Below are positions 1-6,115 of a stretch of DNA of 9,095 bases, piece by piece. This DNA is from Hungatella sp. UBA3402. GTDB taxonomy: Bacteria > Bacillota > Clostridia > Lachnospirales > Lachnospiraceae. The position numbers and the translations under genes were made by a program. Position 1 is the stretch's first letter, and every line of letters starts with the position of its first letter. The notes beneath the pieces were generated by a model. It was not told the origin of the DNA, ran no database searches, and saw nothing but the letters and a program-made list of their open reading frames with translations. Location of the stretch: contig DEPC01000131.1 in the NCBI GenBank assembly GCA_002358555.1, positions 1 through 9,095 on the forward strand. Reading direction: 5' to 3'.

Positions 1-214
1 TGTGATGAATGGCTATGAAGCAACTAGAAAAATCAGGGAATTAAAGCGACCAGATTCCCAAAAAATACCTATTATTGCTATGACAGCTAATGCTTTTGCT
101 GAAGATGTTAAAGAGGCTTTAGATTCAGGTATGAATGTCCATGTATCCAAACCTATTGATATGGAACTATTAAAGAAATCCATCAATCAGTGTTTACAAA
201 GAAAGGAATCATAA
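1..214 (+). CDS. Receiver (REC) domain, C-terminal end of a probable hybrid histidine kinase (5' partial)
   Basis: This is the last part of a phosphoacceptor receiver domain; the gene begins to the left of the window. The visible frame opens with V-M-N-G-Y-E-A-T, which matches the end of the usual D-x-x-M-P-x-M-N-G loop, so the codon at 2-4 is an internal valine and not a start. The conserved switch threonine is seen in I-I-A-M-T-A-N and the conserved lysine in V-S-K-P-I-D. The phosphorylated aspartate lies just outside the window. The protein ends 15 or so residues after the K-P motif, with no DNA-binding domain. That fits a receiver at the C-terminus of a hybrid sensor kinase, where the N-G-Y-E-A-T-R-x-I-R sequence is typical; a stand-alone receiver is possible. 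The stop at 212-214 is followed 11 bases later by the lipoprotein gene, suggesting one operon. Confidence 0.85.
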   Translation, partial: VMNGYEATRKIRELKRPDSQKIPIIAMTANAFAEDVKEALDSGMNVHVSKPIDMELLKKSINQCLQRKES

Positions 215-225
215 AAACAGAGAAT

Positions 226-1533
226 ATGAAAAGAATTATCTCAAAACTATGGATATTTTGTCTAGCAGGAACAGTAACATTTTTAATGACTGCTTGTAAT
301 TCGAGTACAAATTCTAAGAGAAATTTAGTTGATAATGAGACTAGTTCTAAACGGACAGTAAACCTATTTGCTCCTATGGAAAAATCAAATCCTAATGCTG
401 ATAATGTTGCACGAACTGCATTTGATAAGACCGTTACTAAGGCAGAAGAACAGTTAGGAGTAACTGTAGAATACAGAACCTATACCACTGAAAACTATCA
501 GGATAAATCCTATGATGATGTAGTACTTGAGAGAGCTCGTCATGATATGGATGATTTATATTTGATGAATCCAGATACCATTCAAATATTAGGACTCGAA
601 GAAAAACTGATCGATTTATCTGGACTTCCTTGTGTAAAAAATTTAAGAGATGTTGTAAAAATAGCTAATACCGTTAATGGAAAGCTGGTTGCCATCCCTC
701 AAGAAGTTGTAGCTAATGGATTATTCGTTAATAAAGATATGTTTGACAAATATAACTTAACTCTTCCCAATACCCCCGAAGAAATGCTGGAATGTTGTAG
801 GGTATTTAAAGAAAATGGAATTGAAACTCCCATTGGCGCTAATCGCTGGTGGCTAGAGAATTTTGTTTTTGCACAGGCTTATGCAGACTTATATAATGGA
901 GGAAATACAAAAGCAGAGATAGAAGCTCTCAATCGTGGTGAACGCAAATACAGCGAATATATGCGTCCTGGGTTTGAATTCCTTCAGGAACTGATTGATA
1001 AAGGCTATATTGACGCAAAGACTGCCTATACCTACGAAGCAATCGAAGGGGAGGGCCCTGATTTTTTGGCCCAGAAAACTCCTATTGTAATGGCATATTG
1101 GGGAGCAGCCAATGCAGATACTGCCTATGGAAAACCAGATTTTGAACTTCAAGTAATTGGATTTCCAAGTAATCGAGGTCAAATGCCAGTTGTATCTATG
1201 ACAGGATTTGGAGTCAGCATTAATGCAGAACATCTGGAAGATACTATGAAAGTTATGGAAATTATCCTTTCCGACGAATCACTTCAACTATATACAGATG
1301 TCAATCATGTAATTTCCCCTTCCAAAAATATAGATGTAGACTGTATCCCTGCACTTAAACCTTTAAATGATAGGATAAAAGAAAATGTGTATGTCCTTGG
1401 CTCCAATGCAGGCATGAATGTTGAACAATGGGGAAATACCTGCATCATTGTACGTAATCTGCTTAATGGTGCCACAGTGGATGAATGTATGGCCGAATTT
1501 GACAGACTGCAAGAAGAAGCTTTAAGCAAATAA
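226..1533 (+). CDS. Extracellular solute-binding lipoprotein (ABC-type family 1)
   Basis: A 435-residue secreted binding protein. The N-terminus has a basic start (M-K-R), a hydrophobic stretch and a lipobox L-M-T-A-C, so Cys24 should be lipidated and the protein anchored to the outer face of the membrane. The mature part reads like a family 1 solute-binding protein, as known for sugar or oligosaccharide importers: there are segments such as L-V-A-I-P-Q-E-V, L-F-V-N-K-D-M-F and T-G-F-G-V-S-I-N, and an alternating two-lobe layout. The ligand cannot be told. I chose ATG at 226 because a GTG at 190 would add twelve residues before the signal peptide and overlap the receiver gene. The gene starts 11 bases after the receiver stop. 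No permease or ATPase follows; the next gene is convergent metK. This suggests a sensory partner of the kinase upstream, though transporter genes could be elsewhere. Confidence 0.88.
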   Translation: MKRIISKLWIFCLAGTVTFLMTACNSSTNSKRNLVDNETSSKRTVNLFAPMEKSNPNADNVARTAFDKTVTKAEEQLGVTVEYRTYTTENYQDKSYDDVVLERARHDMDDLYLMNPDTIQILGLEEKLIDLSGLPCVKNLRDVVKIANTVNGKLVAIPQEVVANGLFVNKDMFDKYNLTLPNTPEEMLECCRVFKENGIETPIGANRWWLENFVFAQAYADLYNGGNTKAEIEALNRGERKYSEYMRPGFEFLQELIDKGYIDAKTAYTYEAIEGEGPDFLAQKTPIVMAYWGAANADTAYGKPDFELQVIGFPSNRGQMPVVSMTGFGVSINAEHLEDTMKVMEIILSDESLQLYTDVNHVISPSKNIDVDCIPALKPLNDRIKENVYVLGSNAGMNVEQWGNTCIIVRNLLNGATVDECMAEFDRLQEEALSK

Positions 1534-1557
1534 TTTCTTGGCGGACATATATGCAAT

Positions 1558-1583
1558 CGAGTAGGGAAGAATTTCCCTACTCG
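1558..1583. other. Perfect 11-bp stem-loop downstream of the lipoprotein gene
   Basis: Arms 1558-1568 and 1573-1583 are exact reverse complements (cgagtagggaa / ttccctactcg) around the loop gaat. It lies 25 bases after the lipoprotein stop. Neither strand has a run of T after the stem, so it is not a standard intrinsic terminator, but it may stabilise the 3' end or belong to the GC-rich island that follows. Confidence 0.7.
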
Positions 1584-1634
1584 CCAGAGCGCGGCTGCGG
1601 TAACAGCCATTCTCCTTATACGCGCAGTGCGCAT
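1584..1634. repeat. GC-rich palindromic intergenic island, possible dispersed repeat
   Basis: This stretch is far richer in G and C than its surroundings and carries further short dyads: ggctg/cagcc (1593-1597 with 1604-1608) and gcgc-agt-gcgc (1622-1632). Together with the perfect hairpin just before it, this makes three consecutive stem-loops in about 75 bases of non-coding DNA. Such an arrangement is known for REP-like or other dispersed intergenic elements. I infer a repeat family; other copies cannot be seen in this window. Confidence 0.35.
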
Positions 1635-1675
1635 CCACCTGAAGGTTTCTGCTTTGGACGCAATTTCCTATAAAG

Positions 1676-1709
1676 CGAAAAAGACGGCCTGCTGATTAGC
1701 CTGCCGCCT
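1676..1709 (-). terminator. Intrinsic terminator of metK
   Basis: Read on the minus strand, an imperfect GC-rich hairpin (pairs cggc/gccg and gct/agc around the loop aatc, with a two-base internal mismatch) spans about 1709-1683. It is followed by tcttttt and further T-rich sequence. It sits about 50 bases after the metK stop codon. On the plus strand there is no T run after the stem, so it should act only on metK transcripts. Confidence 0.75.
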
Positions 1710-1760
1710 CTAAAATCAATTAACTGTCTATCTTCTTTTATCCTACTTCTAGCCTGTTCA

Positions 1761-2951
1761 TTAAGCCAAATAGCCTTTCAGCAACTCTACTTTATCCAGC
1801 TTCTCCCATGGCAAATCTAGGTCATTTCTTCCAAAATGTCCATATGCTGCAGTCTGCTTATAGATGGGTCTTCTTAAATCCAACATCTTGATAATACCTG
1901 CTGGCCTTAAATCAAAATTCTCGCGGATAATCTCCACTAGTTTCTCATCGCCTATCTTCCCAGTTCCAAAAGTATCAACCATTATAGATGTAGGTTGTGC
2001 CACACCAATAGCATAGGATAACTGAATTTCGCACTTGTCAGCCAAACCTGCTGCTACAATATTCTTTGCCACATATCTTGCAGCATAAGCTGCAGAACGG
2101 TCCACTTTTGTACAATCCTTGCCTGAAAATGCTCCACCACCGTGACGTGCATATCCACCATAAGTATCTACAATAATCTTTCTTCCAGTTACTCCACTAT
2201 CTCCATGAGGTCCTCCAATCACAAAACGGCCTGTCGGGTTAATAAAGAATTTGGTATTCTTATCTACCAAATTAGCGGGTAGAATTGGATCAAACACATA
2301 CTTCTTGATATCTTCATGAATCTGTTCTTGGGTTACATCTTCATCATGCTGTGTTGACAATACTACTGCATCCAGACGAACTGGTTTTCCAGTCTCATCA
2401 TACTCTACAGTCACCTGGGTCTTGCCATCAGGACGAAGATACTTGAGCGTTTTGTCCTTACGAATCTTGGTAAGCTGCAATGCTAATTTATGAGCCAGCG
2501 CAATCGGATAAGGCATATACTCTTCCGTTTCATTGCTGGCAAATCCGAACATCATACCCTGGTCTCCAGCACCAATAGCTTCTATCTCCTCATCACTCAT
2601 CCTGTTTTCTTTAGCTTCCAAAGCTTTGTCCACTCCCATCGCAATGTCTGTGGACTGTTCATCAATCGCTGTAATAACTCCACAGGTTGCACAGTCAAAC
2701 CCATATCTTGCATTATCATAACCAATCTCACGGACAGTTTTACGCACAATCTTCTGGATATCTACATATGCTTTTGTGGTAATCTCGCCCATCACCATCA
2801 CAAGACCAGTAGTCACAGCTGTTTCGCATGCCACACGGCTCATAGGGTCCTGCTCCAACAGCGCATCCAGAATCGCATCAGAAATCTGGTCACACATTTT
2901 ATCTGGATGTCCTTCGGTTACAGATTCTGATGTAAATAATAGTTTTTCCAT
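1761..2951 (-). CDS. metK: S-adenosylmethionine synthase
   Basis: Methionine adenosyltransferase makes S-adenosylmethionine from methionine and ATP, releasing phosphate and pyrophosphate; it is cytosolic. The 396-residue length is normal for the bacterial enzyme. Visible hallmarks are the N-terminal T-E-G-H-P-D-K (His15, Asp17, Lys18 near the ATP site), the G-A-G-D-Q-G-M-M-F-G loop at 127-136, the F-I-N-P-T-G-R-F-V-I-G-G-P-H-G-D segment near 236-251, and the glycine-rich G-G-G-A-F-S-G-K-D at 271-279 followed by T-K-V-D-R-S. The start is supported by a strong ribosome binding site, aaggagga, at 2961-2968, nine bases before the ATG. Upstream are a SAM-I riboswitch and a consensus promoter, so expression should fall when SAM is plentiful. 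A hairpin terminator follows the gene. It appears to be transcribed alone. Confidence 0.98.
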   Translation of the reverse strand: MEKLLFTSESVTEGHPDKMCDQISDAILDALLEQDPMSRVACETAVTTGLVMVMGEITTKAYVDIQKIVRKTVREIGYDNARYGFDCATCGVITAIDEQSTDIAMGVDKALEAKENRMSDEEIEAIGAGDQGMMFGFASNETEEYMPYPIALAHKLALQLTKIRKDKTLKYLRPDGKTQVTVEYDETGKPVRLDAVVLSTQHDEDVTQEQIHEDIKKYVFDPILPANLVDKNTKFFINPTGRFVIGGPHGDSGVTGRKIIVDTYGGYARHGGGAFSGKDCTKVDRSAAYAARYVAKNIVAAGLADKCEIQLSYAIGVAQPTSIMVDTFGTGKIGDEKLVEIIRENFDLRPAGIIKMLDLRRPIYKQTAAYGHFGRNDLDLPWEKLDKVELLKGYLA

Positions 2952-3027
2952 AGTGTAATCTCCTCCTTAGAATTCTCCCATCTATGTATGGGCTATGCAT
3001 CGGAATCCCCATTCCCAAATGCATTTT

Positions 3028-3066
3028 CTAAAATAAAGAAAAGTCCGTAGTGCGAACTGCGGACTT
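3028..3066 (-). terminator. Riboswitch-controlled terminator in the metK leader
   Basis: On the minus strand aagtccg at 3066-3060 pairs with cggactt at 3047-3041. An inner agt/act pairing caps the stem with the loop tcgc after one C-A mismatch. The stem is followed by ttctttatttt (3038-3028). It lies between the SAM-I aptamer and metK, the usual place for the expression platform. Confidence 0.9.
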
Positions 3067-3086
3067 GACCTGGTATCATCAAATCC
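3061..3086 (-). promoter_or_regulatory. Predicted antiterminator helix of the SAM-I riboswitch
   Basis: On the minus strand ggatttga (3086-3079) can pair with tcaagtcc (3068-3061), eight pairs with one G-U. The second arm shares aagtcc with the terminator stem. The first arm abuts the aptamer P1 helix and can overlap an extended P1. This gives the exclusive choice expected: without SAM the antiterminator forms; with SAM, P1 holds and the terminator folds. The pairing is by eye and not energy-scored. Confidence 0.65.
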
Positions 3087-3087
3087 T

Positions 3088-3205
3088 CTTATTGTTCGAT
3101 TTCTCGCTCAGGTTGGCACCTTCCGTCCCATTAGCAGACCAATCTTGCCTGGTCGGGGTTGCCGTGACTTCACAGATCCTTTGTATCTCCATCACTCTGA
3201 ATAAG
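3088..3205 (-). ncRNA. SAM-I (S-box) riboswitch aptamer
   Basis: The minus strand between 3205 and 3088 carries the S-box pattern in order: P1 arm cttatt (3205-3200), then cagag leading to tgatggag, gtgaagtcacggcaacc with the invariant GGCAACC at 3163-3157, a variable hairpin with gaccag...tggtc, GGTGCCAA at 3120-3113, and the closing P1 arm aataag (3093-3088). The two P1 arms are perfectly complementary. Length is typical of the class. It binds S-adenosylmethionine and, from its place before metK with a terminator after it, should switch transcription off when SAM is high. Confidence 0.95.
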
Positions 3206-3242
3206 GGATATACGTACTTTTCAATTGTTATGTAACATAAAA

Positions 3243-3271
3243 ATTATAGCTGATTCTAAGATAGCTGTCAA
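3243..3271 (-). promoter_or_regulatory. Consensus sigma-A promoter of metK
   Basis: On the minus strand TTGACA (3271-3266) and TATAAT (3248-3243) are separated by exactly 17 bases, a perfect match to the housekeeping consensus. Transcription should begin near 3236, about 30 bases before the riboswitch P1 helix. The -35 box is only 16 bases from the stop codon of the acyltransferase gene upstream. Confidence 0.93.
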
Positions 3272-3287
3272 GTGCTCTAGATAAATT

Positions 3288-4469
3288 TCATTCTTGTCGC
3301 CTGTTTTCCTCCATTTTTCCCGCCCCGTGACCTGTAATATCTGTTACTGAATTTTGTCTTACCTTTAGATAGCAACAGTGAACGATATTCCAAAAAAGGT
3401 CTAACAAAATACTGGTTCCCAGAGATAATCCTAAAAGGATAATAAAAGAGACGATTGCATTACGGGAACTATACACGATCTTGACAAAGGTATAAAAATA
3501 GTAACAAAAAAAGCTATGTGTCAACCACATATTTGTACTATTTTCCCCAAAAAATAACAGAATCTTCCCTACCAATGGCAGCAAGGAGACAATATTTAGA
3601 ACAGCATATACAAAGACAGGAGCAAGAAGTAAATCATAAGAAGTAGGAGTTATAAATACTCTTGTATAGACACAAAAAACACATATTATCATTGACAAGA
3701 TAATATTCTCCAGCTTTGTTATATTTTTAGATAATTTGCCCCATGCCTTAAATATATCATATTTTGCAAATACAATTCCAACAAAAAATACCGATGCATA
3801 ATCGCTAATAGTAAACAGATTACTAAACCATGCATCCGATTTTAATCTTCCCCATACTTCTAATGAAGTCAGAGTTGGACAAATACATGCGATAACAATA
3901 TGCCAAATTATAACAGCAGCAATCTCACTATATGCATTGCGATTATTTTTAAACACCTCTATAAAAACAAATCCTTCAAACAATGCAAACAAATATGTTT
4001 TGAAAAACCACCACTCTCCATTATATGCATTTCCATAAGCAATAAACGAAGAAATAAAATCTCGAAATTTAAAATCAGCAAACTTAGAGCATAAGCCTGC
4101 TTCACAGTATTGAACTTGATTCCCAAAAAACAAGAATCCAATCGGAATGAAAATGATAAAAACTTTCCAGTATGCTTTATATAATTTTATGATATGGCGG
4201 CTCAGCAGCTCAGGCGGTAAATGCCCCCCCCCGGATAATCCAGAGCTACAAGAAGCATATAATCCATAACCGCCTAAAAACATAAAGATAGAGACACAAA
4301 TTTTGCCAAAAGAGCCTATGATAACTGTCAATTCCATTCCAGAGATATAATATTGGGAAGCAATCTCTAGGCCATAGGGAATTCTATCTGCAAATGTGTA
4401 TAAATGATGAGCCAACATCAACAATATAGCAATTCCCTTAACCTGCTTTGTATTTTCTCTTGTAAACAT
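3288..4469 (-). CDS. Membrane acyltransferase 3 family protein (probable surface polysaccharide acyltransferase)
   Basis: A 393-residue polytopic membrane protein of the acyltransferase 3 family. These transfer acyl groups, often acetyl, to extracytoplasmic glycans. Family signs are K-G-I-A-I-L-L-M-L-A-H-H near the N-terminus (His21/His22), G-E-W-W-F-F-K-T-Y-L at 151-160, and F-G-E-N-S-T-N-M-W-L-T-H-S-F-F at 307-321. About ten hydrophobic segments are visible from residue 13 to 365. The N-terminus fits the family, although no clear Shine-Dalgarno precedes the ATG. It follows murA by 34 bases, so it is probably co-transcribed, which suggests an envelope role. A run of nine G at 4224-4232 encodes Gly80-82 in a loop between early membrane segments and could slip. 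Base composition looks more AT-rich than murA and metK, hinting at separate ancestry. The exact acceptor is unknown. Confidence 0.88.
   Translation of the reverse strand: MFTRENTKQVKGIAILLMLAHHLYTFADRIPYGLEIASQYYISGMELTVIIGSFGKICVSIFMFLGGYGLYASCSSGLSGGGHLPPELLSRHIIKLYKAYWKVFIIFIPIGFLFFGNQVQYCEAGLCSKFADFKFRDFISSFIAYGNAYNGEWWFFKTYLFALFEGFVFIEVFKNNRNAYSEIAAVIIWHIVIACICPTLTSLEVWGRLKSDAWFSNLFTISDYASVFFVGIVFAKYDIFKAWGKLSKNITKLENIILSMIICVFCVYTRVFITPTSYDLLLAPVFVYAVLNIVSLLPLVGKILLFFGENSTNMWLTHSFFCYYFYTFVKIVYSSRNAIVSFIILLGLSLGTSILLDLFWNIVHCCYLKVRQNSVTDITGHGAGKMEENRRQE
4224..4232 (-). repeat. Homopolymer tract of nine G (coding strand) in the acyltransferase gene
   Basis: Nine consecutive C on the plus strand are read as ggg ggg ggg, Gly80-82. 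In an AT-rich gene this is an outlier. By reading, loss of one base gives a stop (tga) nine codons past the first altered codon, and gain of one gives a stop within a few codons, so either change would truncate the protein near residue 85-90. Confidence 0.9.
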
Positions 4470-4504
4470 AAATATTTTTGTATTTTAACTAAGTATGGCA
4501 GATA

Positions 4505-5797
4505 TCATCCAATCTTCAATCTAAACTTATGAAGGTCCCTGTCACATTCCGCCCGTTCAATCACAGCCCCCAAACCTTTCAATTTTTCCTCAAAATGCTC
4601 ATACCCTCTCTGAATATATCCAATTTCATCTACCACAGTATATCCATCAGCCGCCAATCCAGCAATCACCAAGGCGGCACCAGCCCGAAGGTCAGGTGCA
4701 TTGACCGATGCCCCAGTAAACCCATTAACTCCATCAATAATGGCAACATTTCCTTCTACTTTAATATTGCTGCCCATGCGTGCCAGCTCGTCCACATACT
4801 TAAACCGATTCTCAAAAATACTCTCTGTCACAATACTAGTTCCATTAGCAAGAGCTAAGGTCACTGTCATCTGCGGTTGCATATCTGTGGGAAATCCTGG
4901 ATAGGGCAGTGTATTGATATTTGTATGCCTCTGATGTGGTTTTCCAACTACTCGAACTGCATCGTCAAACTCTACCACCTCGCAGCCAATCTCCAAAAGC
5001 TTTGCAGAAATAGCCTCCAAATGCTTTGGAATTACATTTTTTACCATAACATCACCGCGTGTTACCGCAGCAGCACACATAAATGTCCCAGCCTCAATCT
5101 GGTCTGGGATAATGGAATATTCGGTTCCATGAAGCTTCCTAACGCCTTTAATTCTAATAATATCGGTTCCTGCCCCTTTAATATTGGCTCCCATACTGTT
5201 AAGAAAGCTCGCAACATCTACCACATGAGGCTCTTTTGCAACATTTTCAATAATGGTTTGACCCTCTGCAAGAGAGGCTGCCATCATAATATTGATGGTT
5301 GCACCTACAGATACCTTATCTAAATAAATATGACTTCCAACTAAATCAATGGCATGAGCTACTACAGCTCCTCGCTCAATCTCTACCTTTGCACCTAAAG
5401 CACGAAACCCTTTTAAATGCAGGTCAATAGGTCTGCTTCCAATATTACAGCCTCCAGGCAAAGGTACTTGTGCACTTTTATATTTTCCCAGAAGTGCTCC
5501 TATAAAATAATAGGACGCTCGAATTTTTCGTATATATTCATCATCTACTGCTACTTCATGTATATATTTTGCATTTATCGTAATTGTATGTCTGTCTATT
5601 CTCTCAACTCTAGCCCCAATCTCTGCAATGGCTTCCAGAAGTACATTGATATCCCTGACATCAGGAAGGTTCTCTATCGTAACATCCTCATCTGTCATAA
5701 TTGCGGCGGCCAAAATGCCCAATGCAGCATTCTTTGCACCACTGATAGTCACTTCTCCAACCAGTGGATTGCCGCCTTTCATAATATACTGTTCCAT
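4505..5797 (-). CDS. murA: UDP-N-acetylglucosamine 1-carboxyvinyltransferase
   Basis: Catalyses transfer of enolpyruvate from phosphoenolpyruvate to UDP-GlcNAc, the first committed step of peptidoglycan precursor synthesis in the cytosol. The 430 residues are a full-length match to the family. Key residues are visible: Lys22-Asn23 in S-G-A-K-N-A, the catalytic cysteine as Cys117 in P-G-G-C-N-I-G-S-R-P (equivalent to E. coli Cys115, the fosfomycin target), Asp305 in F-P-T-D-M-Q, Arg371 in D-L-R-A-G, and Arg397 in Q-R-G-Y-E. Cysteine, not aspartate, at position 117 predicts fosfomycin sensitivity at the target. ATG at 5797 has an agaggtg binding site at 5808-5802. A consensus promoter lies about 145 bases upstream. 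The acyltransferase gene follows closely. A second murA paralogue is common in Firmicutes, so the symbol could be murA1 or murA2. Confidence 0.97.
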   Translation of the reverse strand: MEQYIMKGGNPLVGEVTISGAKNAALGILAAAIMTDEDVTIENLPDVRDINVLLEAIAEIGARVERIDRHTITINAKYIHEVAVDDEYIRKIRASYYFIGALLGKYKSAQVPLPGGCNIGSRPIDLHLKGFRALGAKVEIERGAVVAHAIDLVGSHIYLDKVSVGATINIMMAASLAEGQTIIENVAKEPHVVDVASFLNSMGANIKGAGTDIIRIKGVRKLHGTEYSIIPDQIEAGTFMCAAAVTRGDVMVKNVIPKHLEAISAKLLEIGCEVVEFDDAVRVVGKPHQRHTNINTLPYPGFPTDMQPQMTVTLALANGTSIVTESIFENRFKYVDELARMGSNIKVEGNVAIIDGVNGFTGASVNAPDLRAGAALVIAGLAADGYTVVDEIGYIQRGYEHFEEKLKGLGAVIERAECDRDLHKFRLKIG

Positions 5798-5829
5798 CCC
5801 GCACCTCTATATTATCATTCTATCCCCTT

Positions 5830-5846
5830 GATGCATAAAAAGCATC
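5830..5846 (-). other. Small hairpin in the murA leader
   Basis: gatgc/gcatc (5830-5834 with 5842-5846) form a five-pair stem around a seven-base loop, in the untranslated leader about 35 bases before the murA start. It has no T run after it. A role in translation is possible but nothing else supports it. Confidence 0.3.
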
Positions 5847-5940
5847 TGTCCTTTTGAATATTCCTTGATACGCAAAATGTATCTACATCTAAGGACACAA
5901 TATCTTACAGACTGTTTACTTTTTTCTTTCGTGTATGTTG

Positions 5941-5969
5941 ATTATACCCTATTGTGGGAAACTCGTCAA
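5941..5969 (-). promoter_or_regulatory. Sigma-A promoter of the murA-acyltransferase operon
   Basis: On the minus strand TTGACG (5969-5964) and TATAAT (5946-5941) are 17 bases apart, one mismatch from consensus. The predicted start of transcription is near 5934, giving a leader of about 137 bases before murA. The rest of the 318-base gap between murA and the next gene holds a small leader hairpin and a long dyad; I see no gene in it. Confidence 0.88.
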
Positions 5970-6028
5970 CCTAATCATTCCTAAGCATATCCCTACTTAT
6001 GCCCAGACCAATTTTGTACTATTTTGCT

Positions 6029-6087
6029 GAAAAATACGGCAAAATGTATATTTCTTTTGTTTTCTAATACATTCTGTCGTATTTTTC
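6029..6087. other. Long imperfect inverted repeat downstream of the propeller-protein gene
   Basis: Arms of 21 bases, 6029-6049 and 6067-6087, pair with a single mismatch and one G-T pair around a 17-base loop. The arms are AT-rich and end in T runs, so the hairpin could end transcripts of the 825-codon gene, whose stop lies 29 bases before it on the minus strand. It also lies about 60 bases upstream of the murA -35 box. A second, overlapping hairpin (6021-6029 with 6037-6045) excludes the first. Confidence 0.55.
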
Positions 6088-6115
6088 TTCAAAAAACCTT
6101 ATAAAACCTAGTCAA

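Noticed and set aside
190..225. GTG start extending the lipoprotein by twelve residues
   Set aside because: It would overlap the receiver gene and put charged residues before a complete signal peptide that begins at ATG 226.
1558..1583. Intrinsic terminator of the lipoprotein operon
   Set aside because: The stem is perfect, but no T run follows on either strand, so it is listed as a hairpin only.
1305..1634. Minus-strand 109-codon frame over the lipoprotein 3' end
   Set aside because: It lies mostly antisense to a well-supported gene, runs through the hairpin island and shows no protein family features.
4877..5857. Plus-strand frames of up to 148 codons across murA
   Set aside because: They are antisense to a full-length murA with all active-site residues in place and show no independent features.
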